A stretch of DNA of 64,000 nt. Origin: Amaranthus tricolor (lineage: Eukaryota; Streptophyta; Magnoliopsida; Caryophyllales; Amaranthaceae). Made by a program: the position numbers and the translations under genes. Shown piece by piece: positions 35,930 through 48,045 of the stretch. Position 1 is the first letter of the stretch; every line of letters starts with the position of its first letter. The stretch covers positions 3,062,255 to 3,126,254 of the forward strand of contig NC_080053.1 of the NCBI RefSeq assembly GCF_026212465.1, written 5' to 3'. The notes below the pieces were generated by a model. It made no database searches. It saw only the letters and a program-made list of their open reading frames with translations, and was not told the origin of the DNA.

Positions 35930-38125
35930 CACTTCGCGCATAAAAAATCTCAAACATGGTATGCTTTGCACGAAACATGGCGCATAACTGTATTTGGTTA
36001 TTTGTGATTGTGTTGAAGTGATTGGAATTGAAAAAAGACAGTCATATGCTAGAAATTACGTGTTAAGTTGCGATATTATGGGTTTTTAAGCATTTTTGGC
36101 ACTTTCGCGCATAAAGTAGCTCAAACATGGTTTGTTTTCCACGAAATTTAGCACACTATACGATTTTGTATATGTTATTGTGTTGAAGTGATTATAATTA
36201 AAAATCATAGTCATATGCTTGAAATTAGGTGCTAAGTTGCAATTTTATGGATTTTTACGCTTTTTTGGAATTTTCGCGCATAAAGTTGCTCAAACTTTGT
36301 TTGTTTTGCACGAAATTTGGAACACAACACTGTTTCGAATATATTATTGTGTTTAAGTGGTTAGAATTGAAAATCAAAGTCATATGCTGGAAAATACGTA
36401 CTAAGTTGTGATTTGATGTGTTTTTAAGATGTTTTGCACTTTCGCGCATAAAGTAGAAAAAACTTGGTTTTTTTTGAATTAAACTTTGCAGACAATATTA
36501 TTTGCTATATATTCGTGTGTTGAAATTGTTAGAATTGAAAATCATAGTCATATGCTAGAAATTACGTGCTAAATTTCAATTTTATGGTTTTAAAGCTTTT
36601 TTGGCACTTATGCGTATAAAGTAGCTCAATCTTTGTTTGTTTTGCATGAAACTTGGCACTGAACACTATTTGGTATATATTAATGTGTGGAAGTCGTTAG
36701 AATTGAAAATCAAAGTCATATGCTAGAAATTACGTGCTATGGTGCGATTTTATGGGTTTTTAAGCTTTTTTGGCACTTTCGCGCATAAAGTAGCTCGAAC
36801 TTGGTTTGTTTTGCACGAAATTTCGCACACAACACTATTTTGTATATATTATTGTGTTCAAGTGGTTATAATTGTAAATCATAGTCATATTCTTAATATT
36901 ACTTTGTAAGTTGCGGTTTTAAGGTTTTTTTAAGGTTTTTTCGCACTTTTGCGTATCAATTAGATCAAACTTGGTTTATTTTGCACGAAACTTGGCACAC
37001 AATACTCATTGGTATATATTATTGTGTTGAAGTGGTTTTAATTTAAAATTATAGTCATATGCTAAAAATTATGTGCTAAGTTTCGATTTTATGGGTTTTA
37101 AGCTTTTTTTGGCACTTTCGCCCATAAAGTAATTTAATATTGGTTTGTTTTGCACGAAATTTAGCACACAACACTATTTCGTGTTTATGATTGTGTTGAA
37201 GTAGTTAGAATATCAAGTCATAGTAATATGCTTGAAATTACGTGCTAAGTTTCAATTTTATGGCTTTTTAAGCTTTTCTTGCACATTCGCGCATAAAGTT
37301 GCTAAAACATGGTTTGTTTTGCACGAAACTTGGCACACAACACTATTTGGTATATATTATTGAGATGAAGTGGTTAAAATTGTATATCATAGTCATATTC
37401 TTAATATTTACTGGTAAGTTGCGGTTTTAAAGTTTTTTTAAGCTTTTTTGGCACTTTCGTGCATAAAGTAGCTCAAACTTGGTTTGTCTTGCATGAAACT
37501 TGTCACGCAACACTATTTGGTATATATTATCATGTTGAAGTGGTTAGAATTGAAAATAATAGTCATATGCTAGAAATTACGTGTTAAGTTGCGATTTTAT
37601 GGTTTTTAAGCTTTTTTGGCACTTTGGCGCATAAAGTAGCTCAAACTTTGTTTGTTTTGCACGAAACTTGACACATAACACTATTTAGTATATATTACTG
37701 TGTTGAAATGGTTAGATTTGAAAATAATAGTCATATGCTAGAAATTACTTGTCAAGTTGCGATTTTATAGGTTTTTAAACTTTTTTGACACTTTCGCGCA
37801 TAAAAAATCTCTAACATGGTATGTTTTGCACGAAACTTGGCGCACAACTGTATTTGGTATTTATGATTGTGTTGAAGTGATTGGAATTGAAAAAGACAGT
37901 CATATGCTTGAAATTACGTGTTAAGTTGCAATTTTATGGTTTTTAAGCTTTTTTGGCACTTTGGCGCATAAAGTAGCTCAAACTTTGTTTGTTTTGCACG
38001 AAACTTGGCACATAACACTATTTGGTATATATTACTGTGTTGAAATGGTTAGATTTGAAAATAATAGCCATATGCTAGAAATTACTTGTTAATTTGCGAT
38101 TTTGTGGGTTTTTAAACTTTTTTGA
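35930..38125 (+). repeat. HOR-C copy C2 (reference unit)
   Basis: 2196 bp with 13 monomers of 168-170 bp. Monomers c11-c12 (37620, 37789) and c13-c1 (37957, 38126) are two versions of one dimer: both pairs have GGCACTTTGGCGCATAAAG followed by TTGACAC...CATAAAAAATCTC. Confidence 0.92.
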
Positions 38126-39983
38126 CACTTTCGCGCATAAAAAATCTCAAACATGGTATGTTTTGCACGAAACTTGGCGCATAACTGTATTTGGTATTTG
38201 TGATTGTGTTGAAGTGATTGGAATTGAAAAAGACAGTCATATGCTAGAAATTACGTGTTAAGTTGCGATATTATGGGTTTTTAAGCATTTTTGGCACTTT
38301 CGCGCATAAAGTAGCTCAAACATGGTTTGTTTTCCACGAAATTTAGCACACTATACGATTTTGTATATGTTATTGTGTTGAAGTGGTTATAATTAAAAAT
38401 CATAGTCATATGCTTGAAATTAGGTGCTAAGTTGCAATTTTATGGATTTTTACGCTTTTTTGGAATTTTCACGCATAAAGTTGCTCAAACTTTGTTTGTT
38501 TTGCACGAAATTTGGAACACAACACTGTTTCGAATATATTATTGTGTTTAAGTGGTTAGAATTGAAAATCAAAGTCATATGCTTCAAATTACGTACAAAG
38601 TTGTGAATTGATGTGTTTTTAACCTGTTTTGCACATTCGCGCATAAAGTAGAAAAAACTTGGTTTGTAATGAATTAAACTTGGCAGACAATACTATTTGG
38701 TATATATTCGTGTTCTGAAATTGTTAGAATTGAAAATCATAGTCATATGCTACAAATTACGTGCTAAATTTCGATTTTATGGGTTTTTAAGCTTTTTTGG
38801 CACTTACGCGTATAAAGTAGCTCAATCTTTGTTTGTTTTGCACGAAACTTGGCACACAACACTATTTGGTATATATTATTTTACGGAAGTGGTTAGAATT
38901 GAAAATCATAGTCATATGCTAGAAATTACGTGCAACGTTGCGATTTTATGGGTTTTTAAGCTTTTTTAGCACTTTCGCACATAAAGTAGCTCAAACTTGG
39001 TTTGTTTTGCACGAAATTTGGCACAAAACACTATTTGGTATATATTATTGTGTTCAAGTGGTTATAATTGTAAATCATCGTCATATTCTTAATATAACTT
39101 TGTAAGTTGCGGTTTTAAGGTTTTTATAATGTTTTATGCACTTTTGCGTATAAATTAAATCAAACTTGGTTTGTTTTGCACGAAACTTGGCACACAATAG
39201 TCTTTGGTATATATTATTGTGTTGAAGGTTTAAATATAAAATTATAGTCATATGCTAAAAATTATGTGCTAAGTTTCGATTTTATGGGTTTTAAAGCTTT
39301 TTTTGCCACTTTCGCGCATAAAGTAATTCAATATTGGTTTGTTTTGCCCGAAACTTAGCACACAACACTATTTGGTCTCTATGATTGTGTTGAAGTAGTT
39401 AGAAATTCAAGTCATAGTAATATGCTTGAAATTACATGCTAAGTTTCGATTTTATGGCTTTTTAAGCTTATCTTGCACTTTCGCGCATAAAGTTGCTAAA
39501 ACGTGATTTGTTTTGCACGAAACATGCCACACATCACTATTTGGTATACATTATTGTGTTTAAGTGGTTAAAATTGTATATCATAGTCATATTCTTAATA
39601 TTTCTTGGTAAGTTGCTATTTTAAAATAATTTTTAAGCTTTTTTTGCACTTTCGTGCATAAAGTAGCTCAAACTTGGTTTGTCTTGCATGAAACTTGTCA
39701 CGCAACACTATTTGGTATATATTATCGTGTTGAAGTGGTTAGAAATGAAAATAATTGTCATATGCTATCAATTACGTGTTAAGTTGCGATTTTATGATTT
39801 TTAAGCTTTTTTGGCACTTTAGCGCATAAAGTAGCTCAAACTTTGTTTGTTTTGCACGAAACTTGGCACATAACACTATTTGGTATATATTAATGTGTTG
39901 AAGTGGTTAGATTTGAAAATAATAGTCATGTGCTCCAAATTACGCGTTAAGTTGCGATTTTGTTGGTTTTAAAACTTTTTTAA
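38126..39983 (+). repeat. HOR-C copy C3 (11-mer precursor form)
   Basis: 1858 bp, 11 monomers. Nearly identical to C1 and C2 up to about 38578, then diverged. Only one GGCACTTTAGCGC / TAACACTTTCGCG dimer is present (39815-39984) where C1 and C2 have two, so this copy keeps the order before the dimer duplication. Confidence 0.85.
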
Positions 39984-41271
39984 CACTTTCGCGCATAAAA
40001 AAGCTCAAACATGTTATGTTTTGCACGAAACTTGGCACACAACTCTATTTGGTATTTATTATTGTGCTGAAGTGATTAGAAATGAAAAAGACAGTCATAT
40101 GGTAGAAATTACGTTTTAAGTTGCGATTTTATGGGTTTTTAAGCTTTTGTGGCACTTTCGCGCATAAAGTAGCTCAAACATGGTTTGTTTTCAACGAAAT
40201 TTAGCACACTAAACGATTTTGTATATATTATTTTATGGGTTTTTATGCTTTTTTGGATTTTTCGCGCATAAAGTAGCTCAAACTTGGTTTGTTTTGCATG
40301 AAACTTGGAACACAACTCTATTTCAAATATATGATTGTGTTTACGTGGTTAGAATTGAAAATCAAAGTCATATGCTTCAAATTACGTACTAAGTTGTGAT
40401 TTGATGTGTTTTTAAGATGTTTTGCACTTTCGGGCATAAAGTTGAAAAACTTGGTTTGTTTTGAATTAAACATGGCAGACTATACTATTTGGTATATATT
40501 CATGTGCTGAAATTGATAGAATTGAAAATCATAGTCATATGATAGAAATTACGTGCTAAATTTCGATTTTATGGGTTTTTAAGCTTTTTTGGCACTTTCG
40601 CGTATAAAGTAGCTCAATCTTTGTTTGTTTTGCACGAAACTTGGCACACAACACTATTTGGTATATATTATTGTGTGGAAGTGGTTAGAATTGAAAATCA
40701 TAGTCACATGCTAGAAATTACGTGCTACGTTGCGATTTTATGGGTTTTTAAGCTTTTTTGGCACTTTCGCGCATAAAGTAGCTCAAACTTGGTTTGTTTT
40801 GCACGAAATTTGGCACAGAAAACTATTTGGTATATATTATTGTGTTCAAGTGGTTATAATTGTAAATCATAGTCATATTCTTAATATTACTTTGTAAGTT
40901 GCGGTTTTAAGGTTTTTTTTAAGGTTTTTGGGCACTTTTGCATATAAATTAGATCAAACTTGGTTTGTTTTGCACGAAACTTGACACACAATAAGCTTTG
41001 GTATATATTATTGTGTTCAAGTGGTTTTACTTTAAAATCATTGTCATATGTTTAAAATTATGTGCTAAGTTTCGATTTTATGGGCTTTTAAGCTTTTTTT
41101 GGCACTTTCGCGCATAAAGTAATTTAATATTGGTTTGTTTTGCACGAAACTTAGCACACAACACTATTTGGTCTTTATGATTGTGTTGATGTAGTTAGAA
41201 TATCAAGTCATAGTAATATGCTTGAAATTACGTGCTAAGTTTCAATTTTGTGGGTTTTTAAACTTTTTTGA
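39984..41271 (+). repeat. HOR-C copy C4 (diverged, internal deletions)
   Basis: 1288 bp. Follows c1-c8 order, with about 100 bp lost near 40232 (TATATATTATTTTATGGG joins two monomer halves). It then jumps from c8 to a c12/c1-like core at 41272 through a hybrid monomer, so c9-c11 are missing. Consistent with unequal crossover. Confidence 0.78.
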
Positions 41272-41880
41272 CACTTTCGCGCATAAAGTAGCTCAAACAT
41301 GGTTTGTTTTGCACGAAATTTAACACACTATACTACTTTGTATATATTATTGTGTTGAAGTCGTTATAATTTAAAATCATTGTCATATGCTTGAAATTAT
41401 GTGCTAAGTTGCGATTTTATGGGTTTTTGTGCTTTTTTGGAATTTTCGCGCATAAAGTAGCTCAAACTTCGTTTGTTTTGCACGAAACATGGAACACAAC
41501 ACTATTTCAAATATATTATTGTGATTATTTGGTTAGAATTGAAAATCAAAGTCATATGCTTGAAATTACGTACTAAGTTGTGATTTGATGTGTTTTTAAG
41601 TTGTTTTGCACTTTCGCGCATAAAGTAGAAAAAACTTGGTTTGTTTTGCACGAAACTTAGCACACAACACTATTTGGTCTTTGTGATTGTGTTGAAGTGG
41701 TTAGAATTTCAAGTCATAGTAATATACTTGAAATTACGTGCTAAGTTTCGATTTTATGGCTTTTTAAGCTTATCTTGCACTTTCACGCATAAAGTTGCTA
41801 AAACATGGTTTGTTTTGCACGAAACTTGGCACACAACACTATTTGGTATATATTATTGTGTTGAAGTGGTTTTAATTGAA
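41272..41880 (+). repeat. HOR-C remnant C5 with a c4/c8 hybrid monomer
   Basis: Contains a c1/c2 hybrid (TTGACACTTTCGCG then GTAGCTCAAACATGG), c3 near 41444, and a monomer that begins as c4 (AAAGTAGAAAAAAC) and continues as c8 (TTGCACGAAACTTAGC, TTTGGTCTTTGTG) from about 41640. A c9-type monomer follows, then order is lost. Confidence 0.75.
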
Positions 41881-41940
41881 TATATTTGTTTTGGACTTTA
41901 TGGGTTTTTATGGGTTATGGGTTTTATGGGTTTTTATGCA
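41881..41940 (+). repeat. Local ATGGGTTTTT micro-repeat
   Basis: About 40 bp (41899-41938) in which ATGGGTTTTT / TGGGTTATGG words repeat imperfectly, interrupting a monomer at the end of HOR-C. It resembles slippage of the monomer's own TATGGGTTTTTAAGC segment. It is not telomeric TTTAGGG repeat. Confidence 0.65.
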
Positions 41941-44900
41941 TTATTTGGACTTTCGCGCATAAAGTAAATCAAAGTAGATTTGTTTTGCATGAAACTTGGC
42001 ACACAACACTATTTGGAATATATTATTGTGTTGAAGTGGTTAGAATTGAAACAATAGTCATATGCTTGAAATGACGTGCTAAGTTACGATTTTATGGGTT
42101 TTAAAGCTATTTTGGCACTTTCGCAAACAAAGTAGCTCAAACTTGGTTTGTTTTGCACGAAACATAGCACACAATACTATTTGGTATATATTATTGTGTT
42201 GAAGTGGTTAGAATTGAAAATAATAGTCATATTCTAGATGTTACGTTTAAAGTTGCCATTTTAGGGGTTTTTAAGCTTTTTTTGGCACTTTCGCACATAA
42301 AGTAGTTCAAATTTGGTTTTTGTTGCACGAAACTTGGCACACAACACTATTTGGTATATATTATTGTGTTGAAGTGATTAGAATTTAAAATAATAGTAAT
42401 ATTCTAGAAATTATGTGTTAAGTAGTGATTTTATGGGTTATTAATCTTTTTTGCACCTTCGCGCATAAAGTAGCTCAAACTTGGTTTCGCATGAAACTTG
42501 GTACACAACACTAATTGGTATATATTATTCTGTTGAATTGGTTAGAATTGAAAATAATAGTCATATGCTAGAATTTACGTGTTAAATTGTGATTTTATGG
42601 GTTTTTATGCTTTTTTGGCACATTCGCGTATAAAGTAGCTCAAACTTGGTTTGTTTTGCACAAAACCTGGCACACAACACTGTTTCGTATATATTATTGT
42701 GTTCAAGTGTTGAGAAATGAAAATCATTCTCATATGCTAGAAATTACTGCTAAGTTTCGATTTTATGGGTTGTGAAGCATTTTTAGCACATTCGCACATA
42801 AAGTCGCTCATACTTTGTTTGTTTTGCACGAAACATGGCGCACAACACAATTTGGTAAATATTATTGTGTTGAAGTGGATAGAATTGAAAATAATAATCA
42901 TATGCTTGAAATTACGTGCTAAGTTGAGATTTTATGGGTTTTAAAGCTTTTTTGGCACTTTCGCGCATAAAGTAGTTCAAACAAAGTTTGTGTTGCACGA
43001 AACTTGACACACAATAATATTTGGTATATATTATTGTGTTGAAGTGGTTACAATTAAAAATATTATTTATATGCTAGAAATTATGTGTTAACTTGCGATT
43101 TTATGGGTTATTAATCTTTTTTGTCACTTTCGCACAGAAAGTAGCTCAAACTTGGTTTTGCTTGAAACTTGGCACATAACACTAATTGGTATATATTATT
43201 GTGTTGAAGTGGTTAGAATTTAAAATAATAGTCCTATGCTAGAAATTACGTGTTAAATTATGATTTTATTGGTTTTTAAGCTTTTTTGGTATTTTCGCGT
43301 ATAAAGTAGCTGAAACATGGTTTGTTTTGCACGAAACCTGGCACACAACACTATTTGGTATATATTATTGTGTTGAAGTGTTCAGAATTGAAATCATACT
43401 CATATTCTAGAAATTACGTGCTAAGATTCGATTTTATAGGTTTTTACGCATTGTTTATTTTGCACGAAACATGGCACATAACACTATTTGGTATATATTA
43501 TTGTGTTGAAGTGGTTAGATTTGAAACTAATAGTCATATGCAAGAAACTAAGTGTTAAGTTGCGATTTTGTGGGTTTTTAAACTTTTTTGACACTTTCGC
43601 GCATAAAAAAGCTCAAACATAGTTTGTGTAGCACGAAATATGGCACACAACACTATTTGGTATATATCATTGTGTTGATGTGGTTACAAATGAATATAAT
43701 TTTCATATGCTAGAAATTACGTGTTGAGTTGAGATTTTATGGGTTTTAAAGCTTTTTTGGCACTTTCGCGCAGAAATTAGCTCAAACTTTGTTTGTTTTG
43801 CACGAAACTTGGCACATAACACTATTTGGTATATATTATTGTGTTGAAGTGCTTAGAGTTGAAAATAAGTCATATGCTAGGTATTACGTGTTAAGTTGCG
43901 AATTTATCGGTTTTTAAACTTTTTTGAAAATTTCGCACATAAAAAAGCTCAAAGGTGGTATGTTTAGCACGAGACTTGGCACATAAAACTATTTGGCATA
44001 TATTATTGTGTTGAAGTGGTTAGAAATGAAAATAATAGTCATGTGCTAGAAATTACGTGTTAAGTTGTGATTTTATGGGTTTTTAAGCTTTCGTGGCACT
44101 TTCGCGCATAAAATAGCTCAAACATAAGACAACACTATTTGGTATATGTTATTTTGTTTAAGTGGTTAGAATCAAAAATCAAAATCATATGCTTGAAATT
44201 ACGTTCTAAGTTGTGCTTTTATGGGTTTTAATCTTTTTTTCAATTTCGCGCATAAATTACATCAAACTTGGTTTGTTTTGCACGAAATATGGAACACAAT
44301 CCTATTTGGTATATATTATTGTGTTGAAGTGGTTTTAATTGAAAATCATAGTCATATGCTTGAAATTACGTGCTAAGTTGCGATTTTATGAGTTTTTAAG
44401 CTTTATTTGCACTTTCATGCATAATGTAGATCAAACATTATTTGTTTTGCATGAAACCTTGCAAACAACACTATTTGGTATATATTATTGTGTTAAAGTG
44501 GTTAGAATTGAAAATCATAGTCTTATGCTTGAAATTACATGCTAAGTTGCAATTTTATTGGGTTTTTAAGCGTTGTTTGGAGTTTCGCGCATAAAATAAA
44601 TCAAACTTAATTTGTTTTGTATGAAACTCTACACGTAACACAATAAGGTATATAGTATTGTGTTAAAGTGGTTAGAATTGAAAGTAGCTCAAATTTGGTT
44701 TGTTTTGCACGAAATTTGGCAAATAATACTATTTCGTATATATTATTATGTTGAAGTGGTTATAATTGAAAATCATAGTCATATACTAGAAATTATGTGC
44801 TAAGTTGCAATATTATGGGTTTTTAAGCATTTCTAGAACTTTCGCGCATAAAGTAGCTCATACTTAGTTTGTTTTCACGAAACTTGGAACCTAACACTAT

Positions 44901-46770
44901 TTGGTATATATTATTTTGTTTAAGTGGTTAGAATTGAAAATCAAAGTCATATGCTTGAAATTACGTGCTAAGTTGTGATTTTATGGGTTTTTAAGCTTTT
45001 TTGCAATTTCGTGCATAAAGTAAATCAAACTTGGTGTGTTTTGCATGAAACTTGGCAGACAATACTATTTGGTATATGTTCTTGTGTTCAAACTGTTAAA
45101 ATTGAAAATTATAGTCATATGCTAGAAATTACGTGCTAAATTTCGATTTTATGGGTTTTTAAGCTTTGTTTGCACATATACGCTCAAACTTTGTTTGTTT
45201 TGCACGAAGCTTGGCACACAACACTATTTGGTATATATTATTGTGTTGAAGTGGTTTGAATTGAATATACTAGTGATTGATAGAAATTATGTGCTAAGTT
45301 GCGATTTAATGGGTTTTTATGCTTTTTTGGCACTTTCGCGCATAAAGTAGCTCAAACATGGTTTGTTTTCCACGAAATTTAGCAAACTATACTATTTTGT
45401 ATATATTATTGTGTTGAAGTGGTTATAATTGAAAATCATAGTCATATGCTTGAAATTATGTGCTAAGTTGCGATTTTATGGGTTTTTATGCTTTTTTGGA
45501 ATTTTCGCGCATAAAGCTCAAATTTGGTTTGTTTTTCACGAAGCTTGGAACACAACACTATTTCGAATATACTATTGGCAGACAATTGTATTTGGTATAT
45601 ATTCGTGTGTTGAAATTGTTAGAATTGAAAATCATAGTCATGTGCTAGAAATTACGTGCTAAATTTCGATTTTTTGGGTTTTTAAGCTTTTTTGGCACTT
45701 ACGCACATAAAGTAGCTCAATCTTTGTTTGGTTTGCTTGAAACTTGGCACACAACACTATTTGGTATATATTATTGTGTTGAAATGGTTAGCATTGATAA
45801 TAATAGTCATATGCTAGAAATTACGTGTTAAGTTGCGATTTTATGGGTTATTAATCTTTTTCGGCACTTTCCCGCATAAAGTAGCTCAAACTTTGTTTTG
45901 CATGAAACCTGGCACACAACACTATTTGGTATATATTATTGTGTTGAAGTGGTTGGAATTGAAAATCATAGACATACGCTAGAAATTACGTGTTAAGTTG
46001 TGATTTTATGGGTTTTTAAGCTTTTTTGGCACTTTCGCAACTAAATTAACTCAAACATGGTTTGTTTTTGACGAAACATGGCACACAATACTATTTGGTA
46101 TACATTATTAGGTTGAAGTGGTTTTAATTGAAAAATATAGTCATATGCTAGAAATTATGTGTTAAGTTGCGATTTTATGGGTTTTTATGCTTTTTTGGCA
46201 CTTTCGCGCATAAAATAGCTCAATCTTTGTTTGTTTTGCATGAAGCTTGGCACATAACACTATTTGATATATATTATTGTGTTGAAGTGGTTAGATTTGA
46301 AAAAAATAGTCATGTGCCAGAAATTACGAATACGTGTTAAGTTGCAATTTTGTGGGTTTTTAAACTTTTTTGACACTTTCGCGCATAAAAAAGCACAAAC
46401 ATGGTTTGTTTAGCACGAAACTTGGCACACAATACTATTTTGTAAATATTATTGTGTTGAAGTGGTTCGAAATGAAACTAATTGTCATATGCTAGAAATT
46501 ACGTGTTAAGTTGCGATTTTATGGGTTTTTAAGCTTTTTTGGCATTTTCACGAATATAATTGATCAAACTTTGATTGTTTTGCACGAAACTTGGTACGTA
46601 ACACTATTTGGTTTATATTATTGTGTTGAAGTGGTTAAATTTTAAAATAATAGTCATATTCTAGAAATTACGTGTTTAATTGCAATTTTGTGGGTTTTTA
46701 AAGTTTTTTGACACTTTCGCGCAAAAAAAAACTAAAACTTGGTTTGTTTTTCATGAAACTTTGCACACAA

Positions 46771-47438
46771 CACCATTTGGTATATATTATTAAGTTGAAG
46801 TGGTTATAATTAAAAATCATAGTAATAAGCTTGAAATTAAGTGCTAAGTTGCGATTTTATGGGTTTTTAAGATTTTTTGGCACTTTCGCGCACAAAGTAG
46901 CTCAAACTTGGTTTGTTTTGCACGAAACTTAGCACACAATACTATTTGGTATATATTATTGTGGATAGAATTTAAAATATTAGTCATATTCTAGAAATTA
47001 AGTGTTAAGTTACGATTTTCTGGGTTTTAAAGCTTTTTTTTCACTTTCGCGAATAAAGAAGATCCAACTTGGTTTTTGATGCATGAAACTTGGCACACAA
47101 CTTTTTTTGGTATATATTATTGTGTTAAAGTGGTTAGAATTGAAAATAGTAGTCATATCCTAGAAATTACGTGTTAAGTTGCGATTTTATGGGTTTTTAA
47201 GCTTTTTTGGCACTTTCGCGCATAAAATAGCTCAAACTTTGATTGTTTTGCACGAAACTTGGCACATAACACTATTTAGTTTATATTATTGTGTTGAAGT
47301 GGTTAGATTTAAAAATAATAGTCATATTCTAGAAATTACCTGTTAAGTTGAAATTTTGTGGGTTTTTAATGTTTTTTGACACTTTCGCGCGAAAAAAAAC
47401 TTAAAGTTGGTTTGTTTTTCATGAAACTTTGCACACAA
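46771..47438 (+). repeat. Four-monomer tandem duplication, first copy (668 bp)
   Basis: The marker CACCATTTGGTATATATTAT after CATGAAACTTTGCACACAA occurs at 46771 and again at 47439, 668 bp (four monomers) apart. Both copies include the shortened segment ATTATTGTGGATAGAATT (near 46958 and 47625), so the loss of TTGAAGTG there preceded the duplication. Confidence 0.8.
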
Positions 47439-48045
47439 CACCATTTGGTATATATTATTATGTTGAAGTGGTTATAATTAAAAATTATAGTCATATGCTT
47501 GAAATTAAGTTCTAAGTTGCGATTTTATGGGTTTTAAAGCTTTTTTGGCTCTTTCGCACACAATGTAGCTCAAAGTTGGTTTGTTTTGCACGAAACTTGG
47601 CACACAATACTAATTGGTATATATTATTGTGGATAGAATTGAAAATAATAGTCATATTCTAGAAATTAAGTGTTAAGTTACGATTTTCTGGGTTTTCAAG
47701 CTTTTTTTTCACTTTCGCGCATAGAGAAGATCAAACTTGGTTTTTGTTGTACGAAACTTGTCACACAACGTTTTTTGGTATATATTATTGTGTTAAAGTG
47801 GATAGAATTGAAAATAATAGTCATATACTAGAAATTACGTGTTAAGTTGCGATTTTATGCGTTATTAATCTTTTCTGGCACTTTAGCGCATAAAGTAGCT
47901 CAAACTTGGTTTTGTATGAAACTTGGCACACAACACTATTTGGTATATATTTTATTTTTTTGAAGTGGTAAGAATTAAACATAATAGTCATATGCTAGAA
48001 ATTACATGTTAAGTTGCGATTTTAAGTGTTTTTAAGCATGTTTGG
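47439..48045 (+). repeat. Four-monomer tandem duplication, second copy
   Basis: Second copy of the 668-bp segment, clearly diverged from the first (for example TCACACAACGTTTTTTGG against GCACACAACTTTTTTTGG). Its end merges into the diverged start of the right HOR-A array. Confidence 0.72.

Larger units (their letters stand above)
33721..41880 (+). repeat. HOR-C array (13-mer, with 11-mer precursors to the right)
   Basis: The marker TTGACAC...CATAAAAAATCTC followed by TTTGGTATTTGTGATTG recurs at 33728, 35930 and 38126. The first two copies are near-identical ~2.2-kb units of 13 monomers; copies to the right are more diverged and shorter. Anchors in C2 are 35930, 36100, 36269, 36437, 36605, 36774, 36944, 37113, 37282, 37452, 37620, 37789 and 37957. 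Confidence 0.92.
41941..48045 (+). repeat. Diverged satellite array, block E
   Basis: About 6.1 kb of diverged monomers without a clear repeating unit. Several monomers are shortened at deletion junctions: near 43450 (ACGCATTGTTTATTTTGC), 44126, 44678 (AGAATTGAAAGTAGCTC), 45175 and 45575 (AATATACTATTGGCAGAC). Four-monomer groups near 42100-42500 and 46860-47930 resemble those opening the block D units. No gene is seen. Confidence 0.85.

Noticed and set aside
41899..41938. Telomere-like GGGTTTTT / GGGTTA words
   Set aside because: No TTTAGGG tandem; the words come from the monomer's own TATGGGTTTTTAAGC segment.
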